Source: Caenorhabditis elegans (Eukaryota; Nematoda; Chromadorea; Rhabditida; Rhabditidae). Taken from it: 64,000 bases of DNA. The notes under the pieces were generated by a model. It searched no databases and was not told the DNA's origin. It saw only the letters and a list, made by a program, of their open reading frames with translations. Below are positions 1 through 10,500 of the stretch, piece after piece. Position numbers and translations under genes: made by a program. Every line of letters begins with the position of its first letter. Positions within the stretch are counted from its first letter, which is position 1. The stretch covers positions 12,648,001 to 12,712,000 of the forward strand of contig NC_003281.10 of the NCBI RefSeq assembly GCF_000002985.6. The letters are read 5' to 3'.

Positions 1-1658
1 TTTGAGAAGCGAGACAAACAAAAAGTTTTTGGCCATGAGTTCCTCGAGCCCCGTTCCTGAAGTTGAGCTTCAAGCCTTGCTCCAGAGGCTTTTTTTTTCA
101 TTCTTCACCAAAGTAATAAACGCTCAAAGTTGAAAAATGAACAACGCAAAAACGGCAGTAACTTGCTTCAAGGTCGATTATCTCAGTGAGTTTTCACTCA
201 ATTTTCCAAAATTTTTTTGCTCTATCGCTTTAGAAATATTTGTAATTTCATTTTTTTTCCTCAAAATCAAAATATCTCAAACGACCGCCATCCTACGAGA
301 AGGGAAAAAAAAGTTTTTGGAAAAAAATCGAAAATTTTTTTTCTGCCTCGATTTTCAAAATGAAAAAATCACTTTTTCGGAATAATATTTACTTGAGAAT
401 GTGTAAAAAATCTTTTTCTACAAGAATTTCACCCTAAAACCAAAGATTTCTCAAAGAGAACAGCGCACGAAGCGGTGGTTTAAAAAAAACGCAAAAAAAG
501 ACACACCGAAAAGGGAGGGGGAGGTCGGAAATGCAAATTTTGACTTTGAAGCTCTCTAAAAGAGCTCATAGTAGACTAGCGCGGCAAGAGATATGTCGTA
601 AAATATACATATCTGATCCTGTAACAGTAATTAGCGACCATATTTACAGCCAGCCTACATGCATCACTGTGGAGACTCTGTGGAGAGGGAGGAGGCAAGA
701 GAAAGGGGAGGCAAGAGGGGGCGGGCGGGCACTGCTGAACCTTGAAAGCGCCGTAGCTCCGCTCACAATTGGAATTAAAAAATGAAAAGTATATATTTGA
801 AGTCAGCGTTAAAAGGAGAATATGATAGCATTTGAAATTTTGGAAATTGGTGAAGAATGAAATTTTTCACACTAAAGAGCCCACTTCTATAGCTTAAAAG
901 AGTCGTAGAATTTTTTCAAAATACACGTCGAAAAGCCCTTGTCGAGTTGTACACCCCTAAAAAATCGTGAAATAATCTCAAGTATTCGAATTTTCCTTCA
1001 ATTAAAACCACCCGAAAATGACGAAAAATAGCGACTTTTGAGTTTCACTCAAAATATCTCGGCTCAATGAGCTCCAATCTTTCTGAAATAAAAAATACAG
1101 AGGTGGGGCAAGCTTTTTGAAAAGACAGCAAAAAACCGCATCAAAATCTATCCACCCACCGTCAAGTTACACGCGCGTTTTCATTTACCACTTTTGTCGG
1201 ATTTTGAAGCTTAATATCTCGGCTCCTGTAAATCGAAATCGGCTGAAAATTCACAAGAAAACTTATTTCACTGCCGTCCTCCTGTCATTAAATTTTCGTG
1301 AGCTTAGGCCGAAAACTGACAAAACGCCAAACTTTAAAATTTTAAAAAATAGTTGAAGGGCATTTTGAAAACACCTTAAGCTCCATAACTCGGCGAGTTT
1401 TGATGGAATCAATTTGAAACTTCAGACTTAAGCTTATTGGTGGCTTAAACGCCTCTGTGTAAAATTTCGATTTGATCGGCCAACGAGAACCCTTTCAAAA
1501 ATCGAAAAAACGTTATAAACCCAAGCCTAAAAAGCGTCAGTGGCGAGCTAACGCTCGCCTCTGACGCCAAGCCTAAGCCTGGTTTTAAGCCTAAGCCTAA
1601 GCCTAAGCCTAAGCATGGTCCTAAGACTCAGTTTAAGCCTAAAACTTTTTTATTACAG
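1..1658. other. non-coding stretch upstream of Q-rich exons
   Basis: I find no convincing exon here. The sequence is AT-rich and looks intronic, with a G-rich patch at about 515-735 (runs of GGGAGG and GGGCGGGCGGG) and a telomere-like repeat at 1523-1645. It ends in an acceptor, TTATTACAG at 1650-1658. It is either an intron of a gene that begins before the window or the outron and promoter of the Q-rich gene; the sequence does not decide between these. Confidence 0.5.
1523..1645 (+). repeat. interstitial telomere-like (AAGCCT)n repeat with embedded hairpin
   Basis: Copies of AAGCCT, the complement of the nematode telomere unit TTAGGC, occur at 1523-1529, 1569-1580 and 1587-1614, with degenerate copies to about 1645. 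The block is interrupted by a near-perfect hairpin at 1534-1567, with arms GCGTCAG-T-GGCGAGC and GCTCGCC-T-CTGACGC around a 4-base loop. The acceptor of the first Q-rich exon follows directly. The repeat is seen in the sequence; an origin by telomere capture or end repair is inference. Confidence 0.8.
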
Positions 1659-3231
1659 GATCATCATTCACAATGTCTCATTCAGTTCAACAACACCAAT
1701 CTCCTCTCCAACAACAATTTCCAATCAATTCATATCAATCACCGAGTCATCATAATAATAGTAGCTCAATGAGCAATTCCTCATTAATGCAAACACCACA
1801 CAGTAATAGTTCAATGATTGCACGGAGTCCACAATTTCCATCTCATACGGTGAGTATTTTTGGTCATGAAACTATTCTGACTCTTCAAAAATTCTACGAC
1901 TTTTTTGGAATTTTTTCTGCATTTTTTGAATGTGTAAATTATTTTAAAGCTCATACAATTTACATTATATTACATTATATTACATTACATATATTTCAGT
2001 CCCCAATGTCCCAACGATTCCATACCCCACCATCAGTTGGGCATCAAATGGTGCAGAGCCCATTGTCTCAACCGAATCCTTCGCCTCTTCAACATTTCAA
2101 CTTTTCGCCACATTCCTCCAGTTTTTCATCACAAAGACCTCAGTAAGTTTCAGGGTTTTTTTGGAATTTTTGTTCGAGGAGAAATGATTACAGAATGCCG
2201 CCACAACGTCAAATGAGCCAACAAAATCTCATGCATCAACAGCAACAACCACAAAATCATACTCAACATCAGTACCAACATCAGACATTCAGTTCTCAGC
2301 AACAACAGCTTCAACAACATCAACACCAGTGAGTACATTTTCAGAAAAATTATTTTTTTTGCCCAAAAAAAGGACAGTGGCTGAAAAATGGCTGAAAAAT
2401 GAAAATGGGCAAAAATGAAAAGTTGCCTGAATTTGTTGAAAACGGGTAATTCATATATGGAGAATTCAGAAAATCTAGTCTTAACCCATCAAAAACTATT
2501 AAAAAGTGGCAAAAATGGGCAATTTATTGTAAAAAAGTAAAAAATCACAATTTTGAAACTCCTCTAAAATGGGCAATTTTGTAGTTAGAGGGCTCAAAAT
2601 TGCTCTCTGAACACTAAAAATTGCCCTTTTTCAGAATATAATGGTTTTGAACATTTTCAGAGAAATTATTTTTTTGCTCAAAAAAAGGACAGTCATTAGA
2701 TGGCTGAAAAATGAAAATGGGCAAAAATAAAAAGTTGCCTAAATTTGTTGAAAACGGGTAATTTATATACGTAGAATTCAGAAAATCTAGGTTTAACCCG
2801 TCAAAAACCATTAGAAAGTGGCAAAAATGGACAATTTATGGCAAAAAATCACAATTTTGAAACTCTTCTAAAATGGGCAATTTTGTAGTTAGAGGACTCA
2901 AAATTCCTCTCCGGACACTAAAAAATTGCCCTTTCTTTAGAATATAGTGGTTTTGTACATTTTCAGAAAAAAAAATTTGGTTTGCCCAAAAAAAGGACAG
3001 TCATGGCATGAAAAATGAAAATGGGCAAAAATAAAAAGTTGCCTAAATTTGCTAAGCACGGGCAATTCATATATGGAGAATTCAGAAACTCTAGTCTTAA
3101 CCCAACAAAAACTATTAAAAAGTGGCAAAAATGGGCAAATGTGTCATGCAAAATTGGTAATTTCCAGAATCCGGCACCAAATGAATACCAACTACCCACC
3201 GCCACCAGGCTACAATCATCATGGCCATTAA
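1659..3231 (+). CDS. pqn-80: Q-rich (prion-like) protein, 3' exons
   Basis: Four exons are joined in frame: 1659-1849, 2000-2142, 2194-2328 and 3168-3231, with TAA at 3229-3231. The product is rich in Gln, Ser, Pro, His and Asn, with stretches such as QQHQSPLQQQF and HQQQQPQNHTQHQYQ, and ends in a Pro/His tail NYPPPPGYNHHGH. No folded domain or membrane segment is visible. If ATG 1673, 14 bases after the acceptor, is the true start, the protein is 172 aa. Otherwise this is the C-terminus of a longer protein beginning upstream. The symbol rests on remembered gene order next to tpst-1, where a Q/N-rich pqn gene lies, not on a domain. The gene is convergent with tpst-1. The last intron (2329-3167) is filled by a tandem repeat. 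Confidence 0.75.
2341..3165 (+). repeat. tandem ~300-bp repeat filling the last intron of the Q-rich gene
   Basis: Three diverged direct copies begin near 2341, 2656 and 2958. Each opens with TTTTCAGA(A)AAA, then GCCCAAAAAAAGGACAG, GAAAATGGGCAAAAAT, GTTGCCT and GGAGAATTCAGAAA or a close variant, and the third copy is shortened by the terminal exon. The acceptor used by the last exon (3166-3167) lies inside the third copy. An inverted fragment of the same family lies at about 15905-16055. Confidence 0.75.
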
Positions 3232-3323
3232 CTCTTCCAGGAGAAGTAAAACATTTTAAATCTCGTGTAAACAATTGTAAACGCCAAAAGTAAAATCCGT
3301 CAAACGGTTAATAATATTATTCT

Positions 3324-3663
3324 ATTACGAGAACACTAAACTCTAAGAATGCGTATTACACAACATATTTGACGCGCAAAAAATAACTATATCTCGTAGC
3401 GAAAACTACAGTAATTCTTTGAATGATTACTGTAGCGCAATTTAGAAAATTTAGAAAATCGAAAAATTCAAAAGTTTTCTGAATTAAGATTTAGTTAAGT
3501 AAATTTAAAATGTTTCAATTTTTAATATTCTATCGATAAATAAATTATTTTATTCTATTCGAGCCCGTAAATCGACGCTACCGTAGTTTTCGCTACGAGA
3601 TATTTTGCGCGTCAAATATGTTGCACAATACGCATTCTCAGAATTTATGTCTTCCCGTAGTAA
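3324..3663. mobile_element. fold-back MITE, family P copy 1
   Basis: This is an inverted repeat whose arms read ATTACGAGAACAC, GAATGCGTATT, GACGCGCAAA, CTCGTAGCGAAAACTACAG inward and mirror back at the right end (TCTTCCCGTAGTAA). The same family recurs at least eight more times in the window. It is non-autonomous, with no coding sequence. It lies between the convergent stop codons of the Q-rich gene and tpst-1. Confidence 0.8.
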
Positions 3664-3686
3664 ACCTCCATGTTAATTATTTCCCA

Positions 3687-4440
3687 ATTTATTTATTTTA
3701 TGTGTTTCATGGCATTAATTTTATATGTTATCAATTTTAAATAAATATCTCGAAAACTTTATGATAATAATATCTAGAAAAAACCCGAATGAATGGAACA
3801 ATTGAAAATAAATTAATGATACACCCACGCACAACGGAGAATGGAAAACAGAATTTCAAAATTTTGAATACACATACTTATAAATAATTACTAGCATTAT
3901 ATTTTTGAGTACTCTAATCACTGAACTACATGTTTAAAAAAAAGAGAGAATAGATATGTCCAAAATTGAATTTTTTCTGCGAATATTACTTGACTAGTGA
4001 GTTTTCGAAAAAAATCTGTTTTTTAGAATTGATTCTGTGACAACACAAACTTATAAATAATTACGAGCATTATAATTTTGAGTCCTCTATCCACTGAACT
4101 ACACGTTTTTAAAAAGAGAGAGTAGATATGTCCAAAATTGAATTTTTCTGCGAATAAAAACTAATGACTACTGTAGCGCTGGTGTCGATTTACGGGGGTT
4201 TTATCGATTTTGCGCGTCAAATATGTTGCACAATACGCATTCTCACAATTTTGTCTTCCCGTAGTAAACCTCCATTGTTTCTCAATTTATTTATTTTATG
4301 TGTTTTATGGCATTAATTTTATATTTATGTTCTCAATTTTAAATAAAAATCTCGAAAACTTTATGATAATAATAAAATAATAAAACCCGAATGCAAAAGA
4401 TGGAACATTTGAAAATAAATTAATGGTACACAAACACACA
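3687..4440 (+). repeat. two interleaved direct duplications in convergent intergenic DNA
   Basis: A roughly 160-bp block (TTTATGTGTTT, GGCATTAATTTTATAT, TCTCGAAAACTTTATGATAA) at about 3687-3850 recurs at about 4277-4440. A second block (ACTTATAAATAATTAC, AAGAGAGA, ATATGTCCAAAATTGAATTT) at about 3876-3980 recurs at about 4049-4156. Between them lies the right half of a family P element (about 4164-4266). This suggests local duplication around a fold-back element. No gene is seen here. Confidence 0.7.
4164..4266. mobile_element. family P half-copy 2
   Basis: Only the right arm is present (GACTACTGTAGCGCT, GCGCGTCAAATATGTTGCAC, CGCATTCTCA, CTTCCCGTAGTAA). It is probably a by-product of the neighbouring duplication. 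Confidence 0.7.
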
Positions 4441-4561
4441 ACGGAGAGAATGGAAATATCACGAATTAGGGGAAAAAGTGGGGTGGGAAAAGGCAACTAG
4501 AAGAGATGGGGGGGACCCGTTAAAAAGTTTCAATTTATAAAAATATTCTTCTTCGATTTCT

Positions 4562-7500
4562 CTATAATTTCGATACTTCATTATCAACAATTGGTTTATC
4601 GACGCGGCCGGGATCGTTGACCACTTGAACTGCTTTCTTGTACCATTCGGCTCCATTTTTATGAACATCTTCCGTTTTTTTCGCGACTAGTTCGTCGGGT
4701 TTTCCTGGAAAAATTCGTACTTTGTTTTATGATACTCTCAAAATAATCGAGATTGCAGAAAAAAAACCGCCCGACCAATCAGGTGATTCGCTCCGCCCAC
4801 TTTTCAACCAATCAGGTGTAGTTGGCGGAGTTTGAAAGCGCTGATTGGTCGGGGAGTCACGGACGTCGTCTGGCTTCCCTCATAAATTGAAATGGAAGAG
4901 TTTTTGCCGAACTAGGCCATTTTGGCTCGGCCATATCTGGGGTAGATTTACGGCGCGTTGCGTGTCGCGTCGCGGCTCGATTTTAGTTGTGTAAAACTAA
5001 CTAAAAAAACAATTTTTTGTCCTTCAAAAACTGAAAAATTTTCGTTTCTCGATTTTAGAAGAAAAAACCGAAAAATTTAACAATTTTCAATTTTTTTTTT
5101 TTAAATAATTTTTTGATTTTCTAAATTTCGAAAAATGCAAAAAACAGTTAGTTCTTAGAGCTTTTTATTCATTTTATTGCGTTTTTCGGAAAAAACTTTT
5201 TTTTTGTTCTTTTTTTTTTATATTTTGAGGGAAAAAAATCGATTTTTCTAAATTTTTTGCAATTTTTTCCTATTTTTGAAGAAAATTATTAGTTTGCTTA
5301 TGTTTTTTTTTCAGAAAAAAAATTGTGAAATTTTTTTTTGTTAAACATTTTTTTGAGTTTTCTTTTATTACGAGGGAACGCAAAATTCCGAGAATGCGTA
5401 TTGTGCAACATATTTGACGCGCAAAATATCTCGTAGCGAAAACTACAGTAATGACTACGTTTGTGTCGATTTACGGGCTCGATTTTTAAAATAATGTATT
5501 TATCGATAGAATGAATATTAAAACTAAGCAAATTTCGAAAACCGAGCCCGTAATCGATGTACGGGCTCGATTCACAAGCGCGCTACAGTAGTCATTACTG
5601 TAGTTTTCGCTACAAGATATTTTGCGCGTCAAATATGGCGTGCAATACGCATTCTCAGAATTTCGTGTTCCCCGTAATAAACTAATTGCATAATTTTTAA
5701 TACAAATTTCTGGCTTCCCTCGTAATTTGAAATGGAAGAGTTTTTGCCGAATTTCGGCCATTTTGGCTCGGCCATATCTGGATAGATTTACGGCGCGTTG
5801 CGTGTCGCGTCGCGTCGCGGCTCGATTTTAGTTGATTTTTAGGTCAAATTTTGAGATTCAGTGGTTTTCTGAAATTTGCAATCTCCTGACCAAAAAATGG
5901 ATAATTCAGCAATTCTGTATAACTTTTTCGCTGCAAAAAACATTGTAAAACTTGATAAATTATATTTAAGGTGAAAAGTGGGCCAATTTATAATTCTAAA
6001 CTGAATTTGGCTAAATTTTTCGGTTTTCAGGGTGAAAATTGTTGAAAAATGGGCCAAATTGACTAATATACCATGCTTTTAGGTGGAAAATTGACTTTTC
6101 AAGCGGATTTGCGGATTTTTCACAGGAAAACTTGCAAAAATTTAACACGGATTTCCGGCTTCCCTCATAAATTGAAATGGAAGAGTTTTTTGCCGCGAAC
6201 TAGGCCATTGTTGGCTCGGCCATATCTGGGGTAGATTTACGGCGCGTTGCGTGTCGCGTCGCGGCTCGATTTTAGTTGTAAAACTAACTAAAAAAACAAT
6301 TTTTTGTCCTTCAAAAACTGAAATATTTTCGTTTCTCGATTTTAGAAGAAAAAAACCGAAAAATTTAACAATTTTCAATTTTTTTTAAAATAATTTTTTG
6401 ATTTTCTAAATTTCGAAAAATGCAAAAAACAGTTAGTTCTTAGAGCTTTTTTATTCATTTTATTGCGTTTTTCGGAAAAAACTTTTTTTGTTCCTTTTTT
6501 TTGATATTTTGAGGGAAAAAATCGATTTTTCTAAATTTTTTGCAATTTTTTCCTATTTTTTGAAGAAAATTATTAGTTTGCTTATGTTTTTTTTTCAGAA
6601 AAAAAATTGTGAAATTTTTTTCAGAATCCCGAATCAAGAATTTTCGATTTCCACTAGAAACCCTGACCATAGTTTGGTGGATTTGCATTCGGATCATATC
6701 CTAATCTCCTTAACATCGGCGCAACCGAATCCATATCAGCAACAACATCCTCAGGAATCGTTCCAACCCATTTGATAAGAGCATCAAGATTAACCGGTTT
6801 AACGACTTGATCCGAGCTCCGTTCCACATTCGATAAAGAAATATCTTTTCCAATAAGCTGCTCATGGTGCAGCACTTTATCATCCCACGGAATATCCAAA
6901 AACTCTGTAATTCGCCGCATTTGTGCTTCCGGATGTAGCACCAGCTGCTCATAATACACTTTCAAACAATTTTTCTCTCCAACCGATTCACACTGATCTA
7001 CCATTATTTGAATTGCCGCATTCCATTTCGTCATGCATTGACGGAAATCGTTCAAATCGAATCCGGTAATTGTGACTTTTCGTGAGATTATACTATTCAC
7101 GGTGGCCCGTCCATCACGGATCATTAGAAGATATTTGGCATTTGGGAAGAGTTCTTTTAGGTAGACGGCTGATTTCATTGTGAATGGATCCTTGTTGCAG
7201 AGACGAGGAGCCCGATCTCCGTGGCCAACCATTATCTGATGAAAAAAAAATTAAATTGTTAAAATTGGCGGTTTTCACTAAAACTTCCTATAAAAGCTGA
7301 ATTTTTAGGGGTTTTCACGTGGCTTGCTCTACGTCTTGATCTACAAAAAATGCGGCAGAGTTATCAACTGATTTCGCATGGTTAAAAACGTGCTGACGTC
7401 ACATTTTTTGGACAAAAAAATCCCGCATTTTTTGTAGATCAAACCGTAATGGGACAGCCTGGCACACTACGTGGGTTTTTAGATTTTTGTAAAATAAAAA

Positions 7501-10500
7501 TATTTTTCTTTCGATTTTTGAAAAAAAAGTTTTTTTTTTTCGATATTTCTCTTTTTCTTTTTTTAATAAATTTTTAAATGATTTTTCTCTATAAATAAAA
7601 ACAAAAAAAAAATACTTTTCAAGGTAAGATTTTTATTGAATTTTATTTTTAATTTTAAATTAAAGAAATTAATTAATTAATTAACTTTTTTGAATTTTTA
7701 AAATTAGATTAATTTTTTTTTTAATTTCGGAGTTTTGTTCGGCAAAAATTGACTTTCGGTTTTTAGTTTTTTGGTAAAATCAGATACATTTTTCTCGGAT
7801 TTTTTTACCTTTTTTTGGTTGTACTTTGGTAGTTTTTGTGGTTTTTAAAGATTTTTTTTTAGAAAAAAAAAATTTTACCTTTGCCAAAAATTTACTATTT
7901 TCGGTTTATTATCTGTTTACTATCACTTTTGTTTTTTTTTTGTAAAATTCAATTTTTTCGTGTGTTTCGGGCTTTTTTTGGTGGTTTTTTAGAAGGTTTT
8001 CTATGATTTTTTCGGGTTTTTTTGATGTAGATTATACTATAAAACCGTCTGCTACCTAATTTTAAAAAATGATGAATTTTTTTTTTAATTAAAAATTAAT
8101 ATAAAATTTAAAAAATTTGCATTTTTGGCGTCTATTTGAAAGTTTAAAAAAAATCTTTTTTTACAGAATTATGTTTTCCGGCAATATTCTAGTTTTAAAA
8201 ACCGATCTGAAATTTTCCAGATAATTTTTTTTCACAAAATACTGTTTTTTATGATTATGATTTTTAAATTGTTTTGGAGTAGGCAAATATTTTTTTTTTT
8301 ATTTGTTCCACCACAACAATTTTAACGTTATTTTTTTTCCGAAAAATCTCCAAAAATCCAGAAAATATTCTCAGTGCTCAGAAGTGTATGTCTCACCTCC
8401 ATGATAAACGAGCTGATCGCATTGTTAATCACTTCACCCGTCACTCCAGCCTGCTGCAGTCGATTCCACTCCTTTTCCGACTTTTTCCATTGTGACCGTA
8501 GATTCAGGATGCGTGGAATGACACGTGTCTCCTCACCACATCTGACTTCTGGATGAGCGTCAAGCATCGCACGCATCAGAGTTGTACCGGAGCGAGGAAC
8601 ACCACCTGAAATGTTGAATTATAGATCAAAACTTGACCTGAACAACAGTAAAACGGTACACATGACACTAGGTACCAACAAAAAGGACTTTACGTACTCG
8701 ATAAACGGGCAAACTAACAGAAAAGAAGATGTCGCTAGAGATTTAGGTTTTCTCATCGCTCCAAATCTAAAATTCACGGAGCATTGGAAAAAAGCAATAA
8801 ATGCATCCAAATATCAACTTAGTCAAATATTTAATATGTATAACAGTAGAAACCCAAGATTGGTGACCTTGCTTTACAAGACATTTGTTAGACCTCTTCT
8901 TGAGTATGGAACGGTAATTACTAGCCCAATTAGAAACTCTGAAACAAGAGCCATTGAGTCAGTTCAAAACGCATTTACTAGACGATTATACAGTAGAACA
9001 CAAGGCAAATACATCTCGCCAACTGACCCGGAGTATAAATCTGCATCCGAACGCAATGAACTTTTTGAGCTCACAACACTACAAACGCGGCGCCAAATCT
9101 ATGACAGAAAAACTATTATGAAGATGATTAATGGTAAACTAGATCTCAACGTACCTCAATTTTTTACATATTCTGAAAACACACGAACACCGTTCCAAAA
9201 AGAAAGTCTCATGGAGCAGATGTAAAACTAAAACTAGAAAGCATTTTATTGTAAACCGTACGCTGAGTAACCCCAAGTTTCTAAAACATATATCAGATCT
9301 TGAATAACGAGATGTCTGACAACTGATGATTGCAACATGGACTACCCATATAACATTATTTCCTCCCGCCTGACCTAACGGTTCTGTTAACAAACTTTCG
9401 TTCCTATTTATTTTTCTTGTTTCTATCCCTCTTATTCAGTGTATTGTATTTATGATCTATTGTATGTGTACATTTTTCTTTTTTCTTCAACTTTTTCCAC
9501 GTCTCGAGCGTAAATAAATAAAATAAAAATAAATAATATATGTATATGAAATTTTGGGTTTTGAAGTGATATTGAGTTGGAGTTAGCATAGGATCGGGGG
9601 TACTGTAGTAGTACTGTAGGATAACTGTAGTTTGAGAAAAAAAAAGTTAAGCTCATGCGTGTATCAGAATTGGGTTTGAAAATTTCATTTACGAATTTTT
9701 TTTTGTTGAGAAGCAAAAAGCAAAAATATTATTAGCAAAATCCCAGATTTAGCTAATGCTTCTTTAAAAGTGGTGTAGTAGAATTTTTTATTGCTTAATT
9801 ATTAGACTCAAAATTTTAAAAAATTTTCAAAAAAAAAAATTTCTTAAAACACCGAATTTCACAATGAAACTTCTTGTAAACTTTCCAGAAAAAAGTTATG
9901 ACGACTTGAAAATGGCCTAAAATTAGTTAAAATTTCAAATTTGACTTGTCAAGTGGCTGGAAACAATTCGTTTTGAAATCACCGTCAAATTTTGAATATA
10001 CTATGCAATTATCTTTGGTTTTCAACTCGAATTTTTTTCAAATCTCGTCGTCCTTTGACTTTAAAATACCTTAATCGAGTTGAAAACGCAAGATAATCAA
10101 ATTGTATACGCAAATTTGAAGGCGGATTTCAAAAAAGTTAGTTTCCAGCCGCAAGACGGTCAAATTTCAAATTTTAACTAATTTTAGGTCATTTTTTGAG
10201 TCGACATAACTTTTGTTTGAGAAGTTTTAAAGAAGTTTCATTATGAAATTCGGTGTTTTCAGACAATTTCGAGCCTAATAAAGCAATAAAATAAAAAACA
10301 ACTACAAACATTTTAGCAGTCGAACTGAACTTTTTCAGTGCATTTTTTTCACTGGGCTTGTAAAATTGCTCCAAATATAGTTTTTGTGCAGAATTTTTGA
10401 TAATCCCTATAGACCTATAGGGGGTGGAAAAACACAGCTGTTTGGAATTAGTTAAAGAAAAGCATTTGAAAAAATTAAAAAAAAAAATTTCCAGAGTGTA

